From: Stichopus chloronotus
Lineage: Eukaryota; Echinodermata; Holothuroidea; Aspidochirotida; Stichopodidae
NCBI GenBank assembly: GCA_021234535.1
Contig: CM037845.1
Location: 10,284,143 to 10,348,142 of the forward strand
Direction of reading: 5' to 3'
DNA: 64,000 nucleotides
Shown: positions 21,401-30,245 of the stretch, one piece after another
How positions within the stretch are numbered: the stretch's first letter is position 1
Layout: the number at the start of each line of letters is the position of its first letter
The notes under the pieces: generated by a model
Database searches by the model: none
What the model saw: only the letters and a program-made list of their open reading frames with translations
What the model was told of the DNA's origin: nothing
Made by a program: the position numbers and the translations under genes

Positions 21401-23421
21401 TGACTTTTGGTATTGTGGGGTATATATATGCTGACATGTGGAAGTCATTGGAAATTGTGGAATGAAAGTAAGCAGTGTTTTGAAAAGTTGTAAATTTTCA
21501 TGACCATTTTTAATCCAAAATAGCCTCAATCTCATGAAATTGAATATTATTTATGATTTTTTTTCAAGTTCAGAGATGACTGTACTATGAATAAGACCAA
21601 ATAATAGATTTTGAAGTGAAATATGCAAATTAATTTGAATATTCATGAGCAAACAATGCAAGTTTGCCTACCTGTGTCTTAGATTGGATGTAGTGAATCA
21701 TGTGGGTCCCATACTACAAGACAAAACTTAAAATGACATTTGCATGTATGTTGCTATCACAACAGTTTCTCTTTGTCATGTTTTTGTCTTTAATCGTTGC
21801 ATGTCATTTGCATCTAATTAATTGTGGGACAAGTGTTTTGTTGTATGTTTTGACTGAATTATTACAATATTAACAGTGGAAACTAATATTAGGATGATAA
21901 TAAGATGGTTATAAGATGAGAATTGTTGGAATAAATCTCTTTCAATGTTTCCAAACTGATGTGAGTATGTTTGTTCTAAAGTTAAGGTTATATGGGGGTG
22001 GGGGCTGTGCTTTCTGGGTTTCTGAGAGAGAATAGGGTTTATAGAAATAATGTTGAAGGGATTTGAGGGGCATACTGCAAAACACATGAGTAAATCAAAG
22101 TTGACCTGTCAGTAAGTTGAAAGTAATGATGACATTTTAAATGTTCTTGTGAAATGTAGTGAGGAAAAGGGGTTGAGGGGGACTGAGAGGGGGAGGAATG
22201 GGGGGGGGGAGGAATGGAGGTAGTCATGGAAGTAGTCATGGATTTTCAAGAAGAGGGATTTGTCTATGGTGAAAGGGAGGGACTGTTCATAGAGGTTGTG
22301 GTTGCACACATAACTCATTTTTGCATGTGCTAATTGGTTTTTAAGTGTGAAAATTAAGGTTGGTTTGGAAGTAAAACACATCCTACTTAGTATGTATCCT
22401 ATTATTAGTTTTTGTGCATTGTAGCAGGAAGTATTAGGTATTTTTTTTCGTGTAAAACAGATTATAGCTGAGATTCTGCTTGACATAAGCTCAATTATCT
22501 GCTCAGCAGTGCTGTAATTTTGATTCAAATTTTGAGTTTCTTTTTAAAAATGGGTGATCTTTGTTGTCCTTGTTGATCCCTTTGTGCTGATGGTATTCAA
22601 CATTTGATGCTCATGTCCTTTTTCTCTTCTTTTTTAGATCCAGCTGCAATTTCCTGCACCTGCAAAGGGCACCTACACTTTCTCCTTGTGTATACGATCA
22701 GATTCTTATCTGGACTGTGACCACGTCAAATTTTTTAAGGTTGGTCATTTCGACGTATCACGTATGTATAACGTGTTGTTGGCTTTCTCTCCATGCTTCC
22801 AACAAATGTGTCTTACTACAAACGAAGTAAATATTCTGATTGTCATACAAGTAGGACAGAGAATGGATAACGGTTGGAAGGAAGGGGTGACGGAAAAAAG
22901 GTGTGCGGTAGAGAAGAGTATGGAGGCTGAGGTGTGTGTGTGAAATATTTTGACTGTTGAGACAGAATTTTTTGCTGCTCTGTGTATCCGTTTATTTGAA
23001 TATTTGGTGAACGTTTGAGTATCACATGTTATATTTCAATAAATGGATGGAAACTACTTGGGCTACATCAAGATAAAATGTCAAATGTGTTTCAATATCC
23101 TCAATCACTCCCTGCACAGATTTCAGTCAAGTGTTTCATAGTGTCCAGTATGGGCTCCCGAGTTTGTTGACCAATGAACAAACATTTTCAGCGAATGGTT
23201 GCATGTGTGCGACATTACCGATCCCATCTAAGATGAAGGCTTTGCTCGTAACAACTTTTGCCTTATTTCCCCAGCTCGATGTGGCAGAAGCCAAGAAAGT
23301 GGAGGAGGCACATCCCCAGTGGGAAGACTCAGAAGAGGAAGAGAAGGACGAGGAAGACAGCGCCGTCTCCGACTCTGATTCGGACGGAGGTCTCACCGAC
23401 AGTGACGAGGACGAAGAGTAG
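341..23421 (+). CDS. SEC63: SEC63, ER translocon J-domain protein (22 coding exons)
   Basis: SEC63 is an ER membrane protein that recruits BiP to the SEC61 channel through a lumenal J domain. Spliced coding exons: 341-458, 2096-2201, 2546-2660, 6021-6136, 7162-7223, 8162-8220, 8453-8503, 9243-9351, 9598-9692, 12264-12402, 12898-12993, 13468-13620, 14608-14660, 15418-15509, 16307-16389, 17506-17586, 18061-18246, 19037-19113, 19872-20010, 20741-20839, 22638-22739, 23275-23421. All have GT-AG introns and compatible phases. The product is about 758 residues (human about 760). It has membrane segments near 12-32, 76-91 and 188-209, a J domain near 103-165 with HPD at 132-134, a Brl region, a Lys-rich then acidic linker, a WWW-containing second SEC63 domain and an acidic tail. 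The first ATG in good context is 341; the reading frame upstream of it has no earlier ATG. Exon 12 holds one extra base giving TGA at 13587, most likely a sequence error or a rare allele because everything downstream stays conserved. Confidence 0.95.
459..2095 (+). other. SEC63 intron 1
   Basis: No exon-like segment was seen. The first 600 bases hold many AGGCCTA/TAGCCTA/CCTAGG-type words (about 613, 634, 740, 763, 1059), a feature shared with the DPY19L3/ATG5 interval. Confidence 0.6.
2096..2201 (+). CDS. SEC63: SEC63 exon 2
   Basis: Encodes residues 40-74, a cytosolic or lumenal loop with a CHCDAC cysteine cluster and many Lys/Arg. The human protein is less Cys-rich here; invertebrate SEC63 proteins often carry a CxCxxC-like segment (recollection, not checked). 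The acceptor is a T-rich tract ending CAG at 2093-2095. Confidence 0.85.
2546..2660 (+). CDS. SEC63: SEC63 exon 3
   Basis: Encodes residues 75-113: the second membrane segment (WVVLVIAWTIFVVIAV), then the start of the J domain, EYDPFEILQLDR. Phase 0 at its end. Confidence 0.93.
3279..3413 (-). ncRNA. tRNA-like cloverleaf element, copy 1 (candidate Pol III RNA or SINE)
   Basis: On the minus strand, 3413-3338 can fold as a 76-nt cloverleaf: acceptor-like stem GTGTTGT/ACAACAC (7 bp), TA at positions 8-9, a D-arm-like GGAG/CTCC stem with GGTTAGCA in its loop, a short CCTT/AAGG stem and a T-arm-like ACACC/GGTGT stem. A second hairpin follows (outer TGGTT/AACCA, inner GTGGCAT/ATGCCAC) and then a run of about 12 T, a possible Pol III terminator. 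The 123-nt body (3291-3413) is repeated, identical by eye, at 21274-21396. The arms are not standard tRNA geometry and no B box is visible, so this is tRNA-derived or tRNA-like rather than a tRNA gene. It lies antisense in a SEC63 intron. Confidence 0.5.
3980..4353. mobile_element. Non-autonomous TIR element, TTAA-flanked (family 1, full copy)
   Basis: The ends are inverted repeats: AGAGGCTCATTGAGTTG at 3984 and the complement of AGGGGGTCATTGAGTTG ending at 4349, both flanked by TTAA (3980-3983 and 4350-4353). TTAA duplications are typical of piggyBac-type elements. There is no transposase. A second copy begins at 63769. Confidence 0.6.
4721..4738. repeat. Perfect 7-bp hairpin with TTCG loop
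   Basis: CTCAGTG and CACTGAG flank TTCG. It sits in SEC63 intron 3 next to an otherwise unremarkable AT-rich stretch; function unknown. Confidence 0.4.
6021..6136 (+). CDS. SEC63: SEC63 exon 4 (J domain, HPD motif)
   Basis: Encodes residues 114-151, the core of the J domain. YHPDKEGGDP contains the HPD tripeptide (132-134) that stimulates the ATPase of BiP in this family. Donor GTAAGT. Confidence 0.95.
7162..7223 (+). CDS. SEC63: SEC63 exon 5
   Basis: Encodes the end of the J domain, LTDEESRKNWEEHGNPDGPQ, almost identical to the human sequence. Donor GTGAGC. Confidence 0.94.
7224..8161 (+). other. SEC63 intron 5 with two diverged repeat copies
   Basis: Two related segments (about 7231-7320 and 7571-7655) share GGGCTGAA, a GGGGTAAGTG/GGGGCAAGTG core, CATTCAGAAT and CACTTGCCC-like words, indicating an old dispersed repeat. 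No exon is seen. Confidence 0.45.
8162..8220 (+). CDS. SEC63: SEC63 exon 6
   Basis: Encodes TEFGIALPAWIVDQNNSVW, the conserved FGIALPxWIVD segment leading into the third membrane span. Acceptor is CGTAG at 8157-8161. Confidence 0.94.
8453..8503 (+). CDS. SEC63: SEC63 exon 7 (third membrane span)
   Basis: A 51-base exon encoding 17 hydrophobic residues (VLAAYILAFIIILPIGV) that complete the third membrane segment, residues 193-209. Both boundaries are phase 0. Confidence 0.92.
8504..9242 (+). other. SEC63 intron 7
   Basis: No exon supported. 8884-8950 holds a short degenerate tandem repeat built on TTACTTGGTGTG/TTACTTGG. Long open frames across this intron on either strand begin at GTG and have no recognisable protein. 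Confidence 0.45.
9243..9351 (+). CDS. SEC63: SEC63 exon 8
   Basis: Encodes GTWWYRSIRYN and then a region rich in aromatic residues, residues 210-245. WWYRSIRY is strictly conserved in animal SEC63 and marks the start of the cytosolic Brl region. Confidence 0.94.
9598..9692 (+). CDS. SEC63: SEC63 exon 9
   Basis: Encodes residues 246-277, RVAMILSGAFEFKRS followed by a polar stretch with RPSDDEELSP, aligning with the human LIMVLAGASEF segment. Confidence 0.92.
9693..12263 (+). other. SEC63 intron 9
   Basis: A 2.6-kb intron with no exon-like segment. It contains a 34-bp tandem repeat (11555-11710) and a short TCTAAAAT/GCTAAG-type degenerate repeat near 10975-11060. Confidence 0.5.
11555..11710. 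repeat. Tandem repeat, about 34-bp unit, 4-5 copies
   Basis: Successive units begin GATAGGTAGT(T/C) and contain GTGAGAAAGACTT and CCAGGAT; the three central units are closest to each other. Intronic. Confidence 0.75.
12264..12402 (+). CDS. SEC63: SEC63 exon 10
   Basis: Encodes residues 278-323 with PYSLKARILLYAH, which matches the human PYSLKARVLLLSH, and a following PPNTLDE. Donor GTAAGG. Confidence 0.94.
12898..12993 (+). CDS. SEC63: SEC63 exon 11
   Basis: Encodes residues 324-355 with KCPVLVQEMINTANQI, matching the human KCPALLQEMVNVICQL helix of the Brl domain. Confidence 0.93.
12994..13467 (+). other. SEC63 intron 11
   Basis: Ordinary intron DNA; nothing beyond the splice sites is recognised. 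Confidence 0.5.
13468..13620 (+). CDS. SEC63: SEC63 exon 12 with apparent one-base frame break
   Basis: Encodes PRLGTVENIMKITPMLVQA and then LLQLPHFT, matching the human ENCMKLSQ and LLQLPHI. Immediately afterwards the frame meets TGA at 13587-13589. Leaving out one base near 13587 continues the conserved frame (EDTVKICKSRK), reaches the donor GTATCT at 13621 in phase 0, and joins exon 13 in the conserved frame. As written the protein would stop after about 395 residues. Sequence error, polymorphism or a true null allele cannot be separated here. Confidence 0.88.
13621..14607 (+). other. SEC63 intron 12
   Basis: Nothing coding is recognised. There are short CA-rich and T-rich runs near 13650-13745. 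Confidence 0.5.
14608..14660 (+). CDS. SEC63: SEC63 exon 13
   Basis: A 53-base exon encoding RNVKTVQQFARLRDSER, matching the human YKIKTIQDLVSLKESDR. Its phase 0 start is the test that exon 12 needs a one-base correction. Confidence 0.9.
15418..15509 (+). CDS. SEC63: SEC63 exon 14
   Basis: Encodes RYILKLPEEQYQDVLNVC and MPVMDSEIKFQ, residues 424-454, aligned to the human LLHFLEDEKYEEVMAVLG segment. Confidence 0.92.
16307..16389 (+). CDS. SEC63: SEC63 exon 15
   Basis: Encodes DEDTTKITAGCLVTATVTLKR, residues 455-482, the beta-strand start of the FN3-like part (human DDEDSNNITVGSLVTVLVKLTR). Confidence 0.92.
17506..17586 (+). CDS. SEC63: SEC63 exon 16
   Basis: An 81-base phase 0 exon encoding residues 483-509, a polar linker (VNFDEENQQPNG...LPEEEIK). 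It is weakly conserved, and is supported by splice sites and phase. Confidence 0.8.
18061..18246 (+). CDS. SEC63: SEC63 exon 17 (Lys-rich linker)
   Basis: Encodes residues 510-571, a highly basic segment with several KKKK runs around DWAIGKKKKKPAPA, then a Lys/Glu mixed stretch. It corresponds to the human GGWQQKSKGPKK...KKKK linker. Confidence 0.9.
19037..19113 (+). CDS. SEC63: SEC63 exon 18 (acidic linker)
   Basis: Encodes residues 572-596, KEEEVSKNSDSEPESDIEED, acidic with Ser-Asp/Glu sites of the kind casein kinase 2 phosphorylates. Confidence 0.88.
19872..20010 (+). CDS. SEC63: SEC63 exon 19
   Basis: Encodes residues 597-643. EQWEELQAGMPRKEKVLEGR aligns with the human AEWQELQQSIQRKERALLET; it ends CPYFPA before the WWW exon. 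Confidence 0.93.
20741..20839 (+). CDS. SEC63: SEC63 exon 20
   Basis: Encodes EKQEWWWVYIADRKN, residues 644-676, nearly identical to the human EKQEWWWLYIADRK at the start of the second SEC63 domain. Donor is GTAGTG, a weak match at +4 to +6. Confidence 0.95.
20868..21090. repeat. Degenerate tandem repeat with TCACATG core
   Basis: Units of roughly 30-40 bases contain GAGGTATGCT/GAGCTGTGCT and TCACATG(T), repeated about six to seven times with drift. It lies in SEC63 intron 20. Confidence 0.55.
21262..21396 (-). ncRNA. tRNA-like cloverleaf element, copy 2
   Basis: 123 nt (21274-21396) identical by eye to 3291-3413, in the same orientation, antisense to SEC63. The trailing T-run on the minus strand is interrupted (TTTTT-CG-TTTTTT) where copy 1 has an unbroken run. 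No target-site duplication is obvious at either copy. Confidence 0.5.
22168..22222 (+). repeat. G-rich run with quadruplex potential
   Basis: At least four G runs of 4-9 bases separated by short spacers on the plus (coding) strand of SEC63 intron 20. Confidence 0.5.
22638..22739 (+). CDS. SEC63: SEC63 exon 21
   Basis: Encodes QLQFPAPAKGTYTFSLCIR and SDSYLDCDHVK, residues 677-710, matching the human ELKFPAPGKPGNYQYTVFLRSDSY. The donor GTTGGT is a weak consensus. Confidence 0.94.
22740..23274 (+). other. SEC63 intron 21
   Basis: Nothing recognised beyond splice sites. Confidence 0.45.
23275..23421 (+). CDS. SEC63: SEC63 exon 22 (acidic tail, stop)
   Basis: Encodes residues 711-758, EAKKVEEAHPQWEDSEEEE then a Ser/Asp/Glu-rich tail ending TDSDEDEE and TAG (23419-23421). 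In the human protein the acidic tail binds SEC62. Confidence 0.94.
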   Translation, partial: LDVAEAKKVEEAHPQWEDSEEEEKDEEDSAVSDSDSDGGLTDSDEDEE

Positions 23422-24687
23422 GAGGAACGAAGAATGACGGCATCGAGCTCGAACCGAAATATTCAGGAGAAGCTGTCTCGATACTGACATAGTGTGTGTG
23501 CAGCACGTACAAGTGTCTCCATCTTAATCTGAATGTTCCATGAATATCTCAGGAATGGACAAAAGCTGCTCCAATCACTGGTGATCTCATCTGGGTGTCG
23601 TAACTTGGCGATCTCCTGGTGTCGTTACTCGGTCTGAACATTCTCGCTCTTGCAGTACTTTTCGTTAGTGTAATGCTGGAGGGGACAGGTGATGGCGCAG
23701 TTTGATCTGAACATTCAGCTTATTGGTATCGTACCATTACTACATGATCTTCATTTCTATATCTGAATATTCATGAGAAATTACAGATTACTAGCATTTT
23801 GACAACTGCATGATGATGGCGTCTCAAATCCCAAGATTCAGAATGTGTCAATGTTTCGAGGAGGACAGCAAAGACTGGTGGGTCAAAATTTGAGAAAAGA
23901 GGAGAAAATGGTCTTTTCTCAGGAGAAAATGCTAGCTTCATCATAAGGAATTAATGAATGGATGTACACATTTGCACAGAAATACCACAACTTGGTCACG
24001 AGAACATCCTGAGCAGTCTTTATAAGCTTGATAGGTGAAGTGTTCAAGAAATGCATCAACAAGTTTGAAATATTTAAAAGTTTAAAGAGGGGAAAATTTT
24101 TGATAAGAACCAACCATGTGTAGCATATTCCAGAGGGTTTATATTGTTATGTCAATGAAGTAGTACCCTCCCATCATGGAGAGAGCCACACTCAATGTCT
24201 GATTTGCTATAATTCTTCTACCAAGCCATTTGTTCATTCTCGCCTCTAGTTGTTCATCCTCGAGAGCAACCTTGCATTTGCTGCGCCATCAGCATCTGCT
24301 GGGTCGTCTCAGCGTGGTTGCTCCATACTTTCGTTCCTATTGATACAGTTTTTGTGATTGTTCCTCTTTCTTACTCTGCTTCTACGTGAGCAGTCAGGTC
24401 TTGAAGACAACATACCGTCTCAAGAATCGAATGCTTCAGAATTTGGTACATCACTTCCGCGTTTTAGTTTACCTTCTCGTTTACCGTAAACCAATGGCGT
24501 CACTCACAGTTGACTTCAACATGCAAGCAACGCCCATGCAGTACGTAGAACTATGCAGTGCATGCATTGTAACCCTCAGGTCTTCGTGTTTAGGGGGTTT
24601 TCATCGTGAGATCACTCGCTGTCTTTAAATTTGTCGTTTATTCATCGCCTGCAATTCAGATCACTCTATCGATTTACAAAAAATAAA
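23422..24687 (+). other. SEC63 3' UTR with AATAAA signal
   Basis: Non-coding DNA after the SEC63 stop codon. A canonical AATAAA lies at 24682-24687, followed about 30-40 bases later by a T/GT-rich stretch suited to cleavage-factor binding. UTR end is inferred; an earlier weaker site cannot be excluded. Confidence 0.5.
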
Positions 24688-27271
24688 GAAAAGAAAAAAA
24701 CTTGGAATTTATTTCATTTTTGGTGGGTAGAGTCCCACAATCACGCTGATGTGTTTCAATGAATTAACTCCTTTCGTAGCTTAGAGGAACTGAAGCAAAA
24801 TCAAATTGAGCATCCACTTTTTTTTCTTTGCATTTTGATAACATATTCAAATAAATTAGGAATCCCAGTGAGTACCCACTGAAGGTGAAATATTTTCTCA
24901 TGTGCTGTTTTATGTCAGCACATCAGTGAATGGTTTATACTGTTTTGAAGTTACTTTTGAGTTTCCTCATTCCTCATACTTTGTGTTTCTTGAACTCTAA
25001 GCTAATTGAAAAAGAATTCCGTTAGTTGAAAAGTTATTATAGACCTCATCTGTTATTGAGGGAGGTGATGGTATTCTCTCTAAGCCGTTATGGTGTGTAC
25101 AGTGAAATGCATTAAACTTGGAACTGGAAGTTTGTGATAACAAATAACCATGACTTGCCGCTCATTGTTGTTCTCGTTGTATCTAAATATTTAGGCTGCC
25201 TGTATTCTGAATTGTTACTGTAAAATCACAGTCTGGATTACAAAACTTGAAAAAGTGCAAAGTAAATCACCCCTTTTCCTCTTTTTTTTTCTCATTTGTC
25301 GACCAAGAAGTACAGTTAATATGCAATCTTAAATATAATATACATTTTTGTCCCATTTTCACTGTAAGGTTGTCTGCTGACTGGATGTGTGTCTTTTATC
25401 TCTTCTTTGTAGAATTCATTCAACATGCCAGAATGATAAAAGCTCTGAAATGTGTTTGGTATTGCCCCTCCCCCCTCCCCTTAACAGCGTCATCTTTCCT
25501 GTTCTCTTTCAGAATTTTGAAAAATTGACTAAACTCAGCAATGGTCAGTATTTAATTTTTTTTTTGTGATTTTCCACTTGATGTAAATACATATATCAAA
25601 CTTTTCGGAATGAGGGAGCACCACTCAGTGTACAAAAAAAGGTGAGGTGAGAGATAAGTAGTGGAGTCTCTTTTTTGGGGGGCGGGAGGTGGTGAGGAGA
25701 AGAGGGAGGCATTGGTACAGGTAGAGACAGAGGGATGACTCTGAGAGAGAAGATGGATACAGGGAAATGTTTAGACAAGTTGGTCTCATTATTTTTATCA
25801 CAGCAACTGTGACTTTTAAACACTTTCTTCAACAAAGTTTACCACATAACAGTTTTGTTTTTCTTTCTTTTTCAATGTGTGAATGTTTATTCAATGCAAT
25901 TATGTGTTATTTGTTGAGCTCTGTGTGAATGCATACATTACTTCTTGTGGATACTTGTGTTGAAATTTATTTACCTCAGTCAATGTTTTTGCTTTTTCTC
26001 CCAATTTGGTAAAAACATGTCCTTCCACGAGATAACTGGTGTCTTGGAGTATCTCCATCACCTGAAAACTGGTCATATTTCTGACATTTTTCAAGTTTTG
26101 TTTGAATAGCTATGAATGTGACAGGTTAATGAGCTCTCTCTTTTAAATAATTTTAACTTCTGTCTTACATCTGTTTGACTTTTTGCTGAAAATTTGTGTC
26201 AGTTATCTGATGTTTTTTTTCCCTGTTACTCTCTATGTGAACATATTAACTAGCAGTCTCTGTTTTTACAAATTTTACATTAAGCGTTTGACGTTGAAAA
26301 TTGATGGTAGCTGTCCCTTGTTGCTTCCAGTACTGGCTACCCATGTCAAAACAACAAATTTAATTTTTATTCCTTTTGTGAATTAATCAGCTGTCAGTAT
26401 AAAAGTCAGTTTCTATGAAAGTGTTTGCATATTTGTATTTTCAGTGAAAGAAATTCAGAGGGAGGGATGAGAGTGGGGAGGGGGCCGAGGTAGGGAGATC
26501 GGGTGGGGGAGGGGAGAATGAAAGACATAGGAGGTAGATTCTTATTGTAGTAGTACATGTCAACAGCCTTGAGACTTCAACCAAAAAAATCTTGTTCAAA
26601 GGTAAAATGGGGAATGGAAAAGGGCCAGATATGTCAAACACGTGTATTGTAGTCAGTTGCTCATTGTTTCAAAACTGAGAACAAGTGCACCAAAAAGCAG
26701 TGAAGCAAGATTTCATGATGTGAGCAAGTCAATTAGCTCTCCTTGTAATTTACATTGTCTTTGACTGATTTAACATAAATAGACACCATTGGTTACACTC
26801 TTCCATCACTATAGTAAGAGCTGAGTTGGTGTAGTGTAGTGTATTAATTCCCAGCTGATACACTTATCCAGACCTACGTCCTTGGGGATGGCGAAAAATG
26901 TCCATTCGAAAGGGACAAAGTTATTTATGTGTCGACAACCTGACCAGTCAACATGCTAGATATTCCTGCAATTTGCTAGAATATGGTAACCAAGAGTTGA
27001 AGTCACTTTCAGGTACTTGTTCGGATGTTTCTTAGGTAACGGTATGCGCAAATGTGTATCAAAATTCCCTGAATGAGTGTCTTTAATGTAGTGGAAATAA
27101 ACAACTTACATGTTAGACTCTCAAACATCTCCATCAATGAAGGACACATCTGTGATTCTGAGTTGTCCATCTGATGATGGAAACAGCAAATTTGAAGTTG
27201 GATCAGAATGATATTTAAAATGCCAGTGGTGTGGTGTCAGGATTACTCTCATCCTCCCCTGCAACAAGATC

Positions 27272-27396
27272 AAGGGGAGGGGAGAGGAGGGGAGGGGAGA
27301 GGAGGGGAGGGGAGAGGAGGGGAGAGGAGGGGAGAGGAGGGGAGAGGAGGGGAGAGGAGGGAAGAGGAGGGGAGGGGAGAGGAGGGGAGAGGAGGG
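27272..27396. repeat. GGGGAGAGGAG microsatellite
   Basis: About 125 bases of near-perfect GGGGA/GAGGA purine repeat on the plus strand; the open frames across it are repeat artefacts. It can form triplex or quadruplex structures. Confidence 0.9.
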
Positions 27397-28717
27397 GGTG
27401 TGGATGGGATTTGGAAGGGCCATATTGTGATGTAAGTCTATGTAGTGTTTCAAGACTGCTGACTTTATCAGAAAAAAGAGACGATCAGGGGAAGGCGTCT
27501 GATTTAATTTTTGGGTTCTTAACTTCCTCCGCATTGCCCAGTCGCCATAGCAACAAGTGCTAAATAGATGGGTGATTATCATAGCAACTGGTACTGAGCA
27601 GATGATTGGCTGGTAGTGAGCACTACCCGTGTGGTTCGGTGTTCCTTTCCAGCCTTGTTCATCTGTGTTTGGTTATTTTGTTTGACTACATCATCATAAT
27701 CGTTGAGCTAGATTACTTGTTGCCAACCTTTATTTGACAGTACTTGAACCAGGGTCGTAGAAGAAGTATTTTTTGTTTATGAGATTATTGGAGAAATAGG
27801 AGTTTGCCATTGTAATGAAGATGGAGTGGTTGAGGGAGGGGTTTAAGTGGCAGGAAGAAGAAAGGTTCTAGGTTTGAGGGAGGCAGTTTGCACAGTTGTG
27901 TGTATTTTGCAGTTACACATCTTTGATTCCTCTCGTAACTGCTATTGGTTCTCTTTCATGAAGCACCATGTACACTTGTTTGCTGCATTAATCCACTTTA
28001 TCATCGTCATCACTTTCATTAGTTAGGACCCATGGTGACAACATGGGATAGAGGAACAGCTAGATGTGGTCGTGCACTTCATCATCAAAGAGTGAAAGCC
28101 CGCAGGTAGTAGCGTCACCTCGTTGTGCTGGTACACCTGCGAACATAGATTTGCAACATATGTATGTCAAACATACAAGAAATGGGTGAGAACACGATCC
28201 AGAAGATCTTAAGTTGAAGCACATCACTTTTTTAAGGCTTATGCAGGTTAAAATATTCTCCTCAGTGAGGTTAAATGTGTGCATACCTAGGTAAAACTTG
28301 AAAAAAAAAAAAAAACCTTGATCTTTTCCCAGCCAGAAACAAGATTTTATTCACTTTGTGTAACATAAAAAGAAGGACGGAATTATTTTTCAAATCAATG
28401 TGTGAATCATTTAGTGAAAGTAACAGGTGGGGTAGATTTTCCATGCTTAACTTGAATCGTAAATATTCATTATGCAGCAGGTTGATTACGGGGATAAAAT
28501 GTCTGACTTACGATTCAGCCAACCCAGTCTACGCGATGATGCATTGAAATTAGAGTTGGTATTTGGCATAGAAGTAGAATCGGCTGATTCCCCGGTCCTG
28601 GCACTGATTTACACAGGCAGGATTTTGAAGAAATGAATGGGAGGACAGACGTGGAAGATTGTGCCAGCTTTTATATATTTTGTTTATTTTCAAACATATA
28701 ACTGCTTACACTGCTGC

Positions 28718-28882
28718 CAAATTTGATTTTGGTACGACAGACTGGTGGTTGTCAAAATCGATATTGGCACCACAGACTGTCAAATTCGATTTTGGCCATG
28801 ACAGACTGGTGGTTGTCAAATTTGATTTTGGTATGACAGACCGGTTGTTGCTAAATTTGATTCTGATGCTACAGACTGGTGG
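28718..28882. repeat. Tandem repeat, about 28-36-bp unit, 5 copies
   Basis: Units start CAAATTTGATTTTGG and end ACAGACTGGTGGTTGT; the second unit is shortened by about 8 bases. Confidence 0.8.
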
Positions 28883-30054
28883 CAATTCATTCTCAAGTGA
28901 ACGAAGAACAGGACAGCAAGGTTGGGATAGTATTTTGAGGTCTGGTGCAATTTTCAATCTCCCCATTTTTTGCTCGAGTACAGGGGAGTCAGGGGTTTTG
29001 CCATGAGGGGGGGGGGAAGGGGAGGAAGAGAAGATTGTAACGGAATGTTAGATGTCAGAACCTTGAACAGAATTTTATTATGTTAGGAAAGAAATGAACA
29101 AATTGACGATTTACTAGTTTGTGGTCATATGCTATTCTTAGGGGCTGGTATCATGTGCAGGGTGGAATGGCTGCACTTTCTTTAAGTGCTTGCTCAGTTT
29201 TGGAGCCAATGCAGCAGCAATCTTTGATACCACATGAAATCAAAATTTGAAAAACAAAATTTAGAGTTATCCTTGTTAGTGGTATCAATCACTATTTCAT
29301 CCTGGTTTGCCAAATTTGTTGGAAGCAATCATTTTGAATGCACATGTAGCTGTCCAACAAAGCACCAAGATAAATCACTTGCAGGTATATCCTTTAAGAA
29401 AAAGTAATAATTGCACAAATTTTTAAGAAAGCATACCCCATGGTATCAATGTGCGGCTTGCTTTTATCAATTAAATCTTTGTGCACAGATATTCATGGTT
29501 CCGTGAAGCACGTCTTATGAAGTATTTTGTGACAAATTTTATAAAGTGATGATTACAATGATTTAGGAATGGGGAGAAAATGATATTGAGAGTTTGATGA
29601 AAAGCAAAAAAAAAAAAAAATCACAGATGGTGGATTGTTTCTTTGCAAAAGATAATGCTTTAAGTAACATCATCTGTGTTAAACATAGAGCCTAATAAAA
29701 AAGAAACAATGTTTCTTTGTGTCCTCCTCTTGTTCGTTCTTTTTTTGTCTGCATTGTTGGTGTTTGTTTGCTGGAATGAAGAACAATGATTTTGGGCCAA
29801 ACTGATATAAAAGCGACATTGATCGTGAAGTAAGTGTCCTACAGTAAACAAAAACAGCCTGTTTTTTGGAGGTCAAATTTGCAAATACCTCGTGAATAAT
29901 GTCTGATCAATGGAAGCATCCACTCTCATCGTATTTAGCGTTGTGGTGTACATACTTATGAGCTTGGGAATGCTGTAATTTCTGGTGAACATAGACCACC
30001 AATGTTCTAGCTTGCGGCTGCCAAACTTTGTAGGACTGGTGCATAGTAATCAGT

Positions 30055-30245
30055 TGGGTTCCTGAACAATCCTCCCACCTAGCAATTCCCTGAACCCTTT
30101 CACTGATGGAATTATCAAGGGCAATTGTTCGAGGGAGAATTCTCTGTGTTGTGAATTGTCTGGGTGGGAATTACCTGGGGAAAGTTGTCTGAGGGTATAT
30201 CCTTTGGGTGGTAATCTGGAGAAGGGGAAGTGTCCGAGGGAGTTG
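30055..30245. repeat. Degenerate short repeat, GGGAATTGTCTG-like
   Basis: Repeated variants of GGG(T/A)GGGAATT(A/G)TC(T/C)(G)GGG occur in both orientations (for example AATTCCCTGAACC at about 30080 and GGGAATTACCTGGGG at 30167). Confidence 0.45.

Larger units (their letters stand above)
20840..22637 (+). other. SEC63 intron 20
   Basis: A 1.8-kb intron with a TCACATG-rich degenerate repeat (20868-21090), the second tRNA-like element (21262-21396) and a G-rich run (22168-22222). No exon is supported. Confidence 0.5.

Noticed and set aside
27121..27582. 153-codon frame of SSPLP repeats
   Set aside because: Product of the GGGGA microsatellite.
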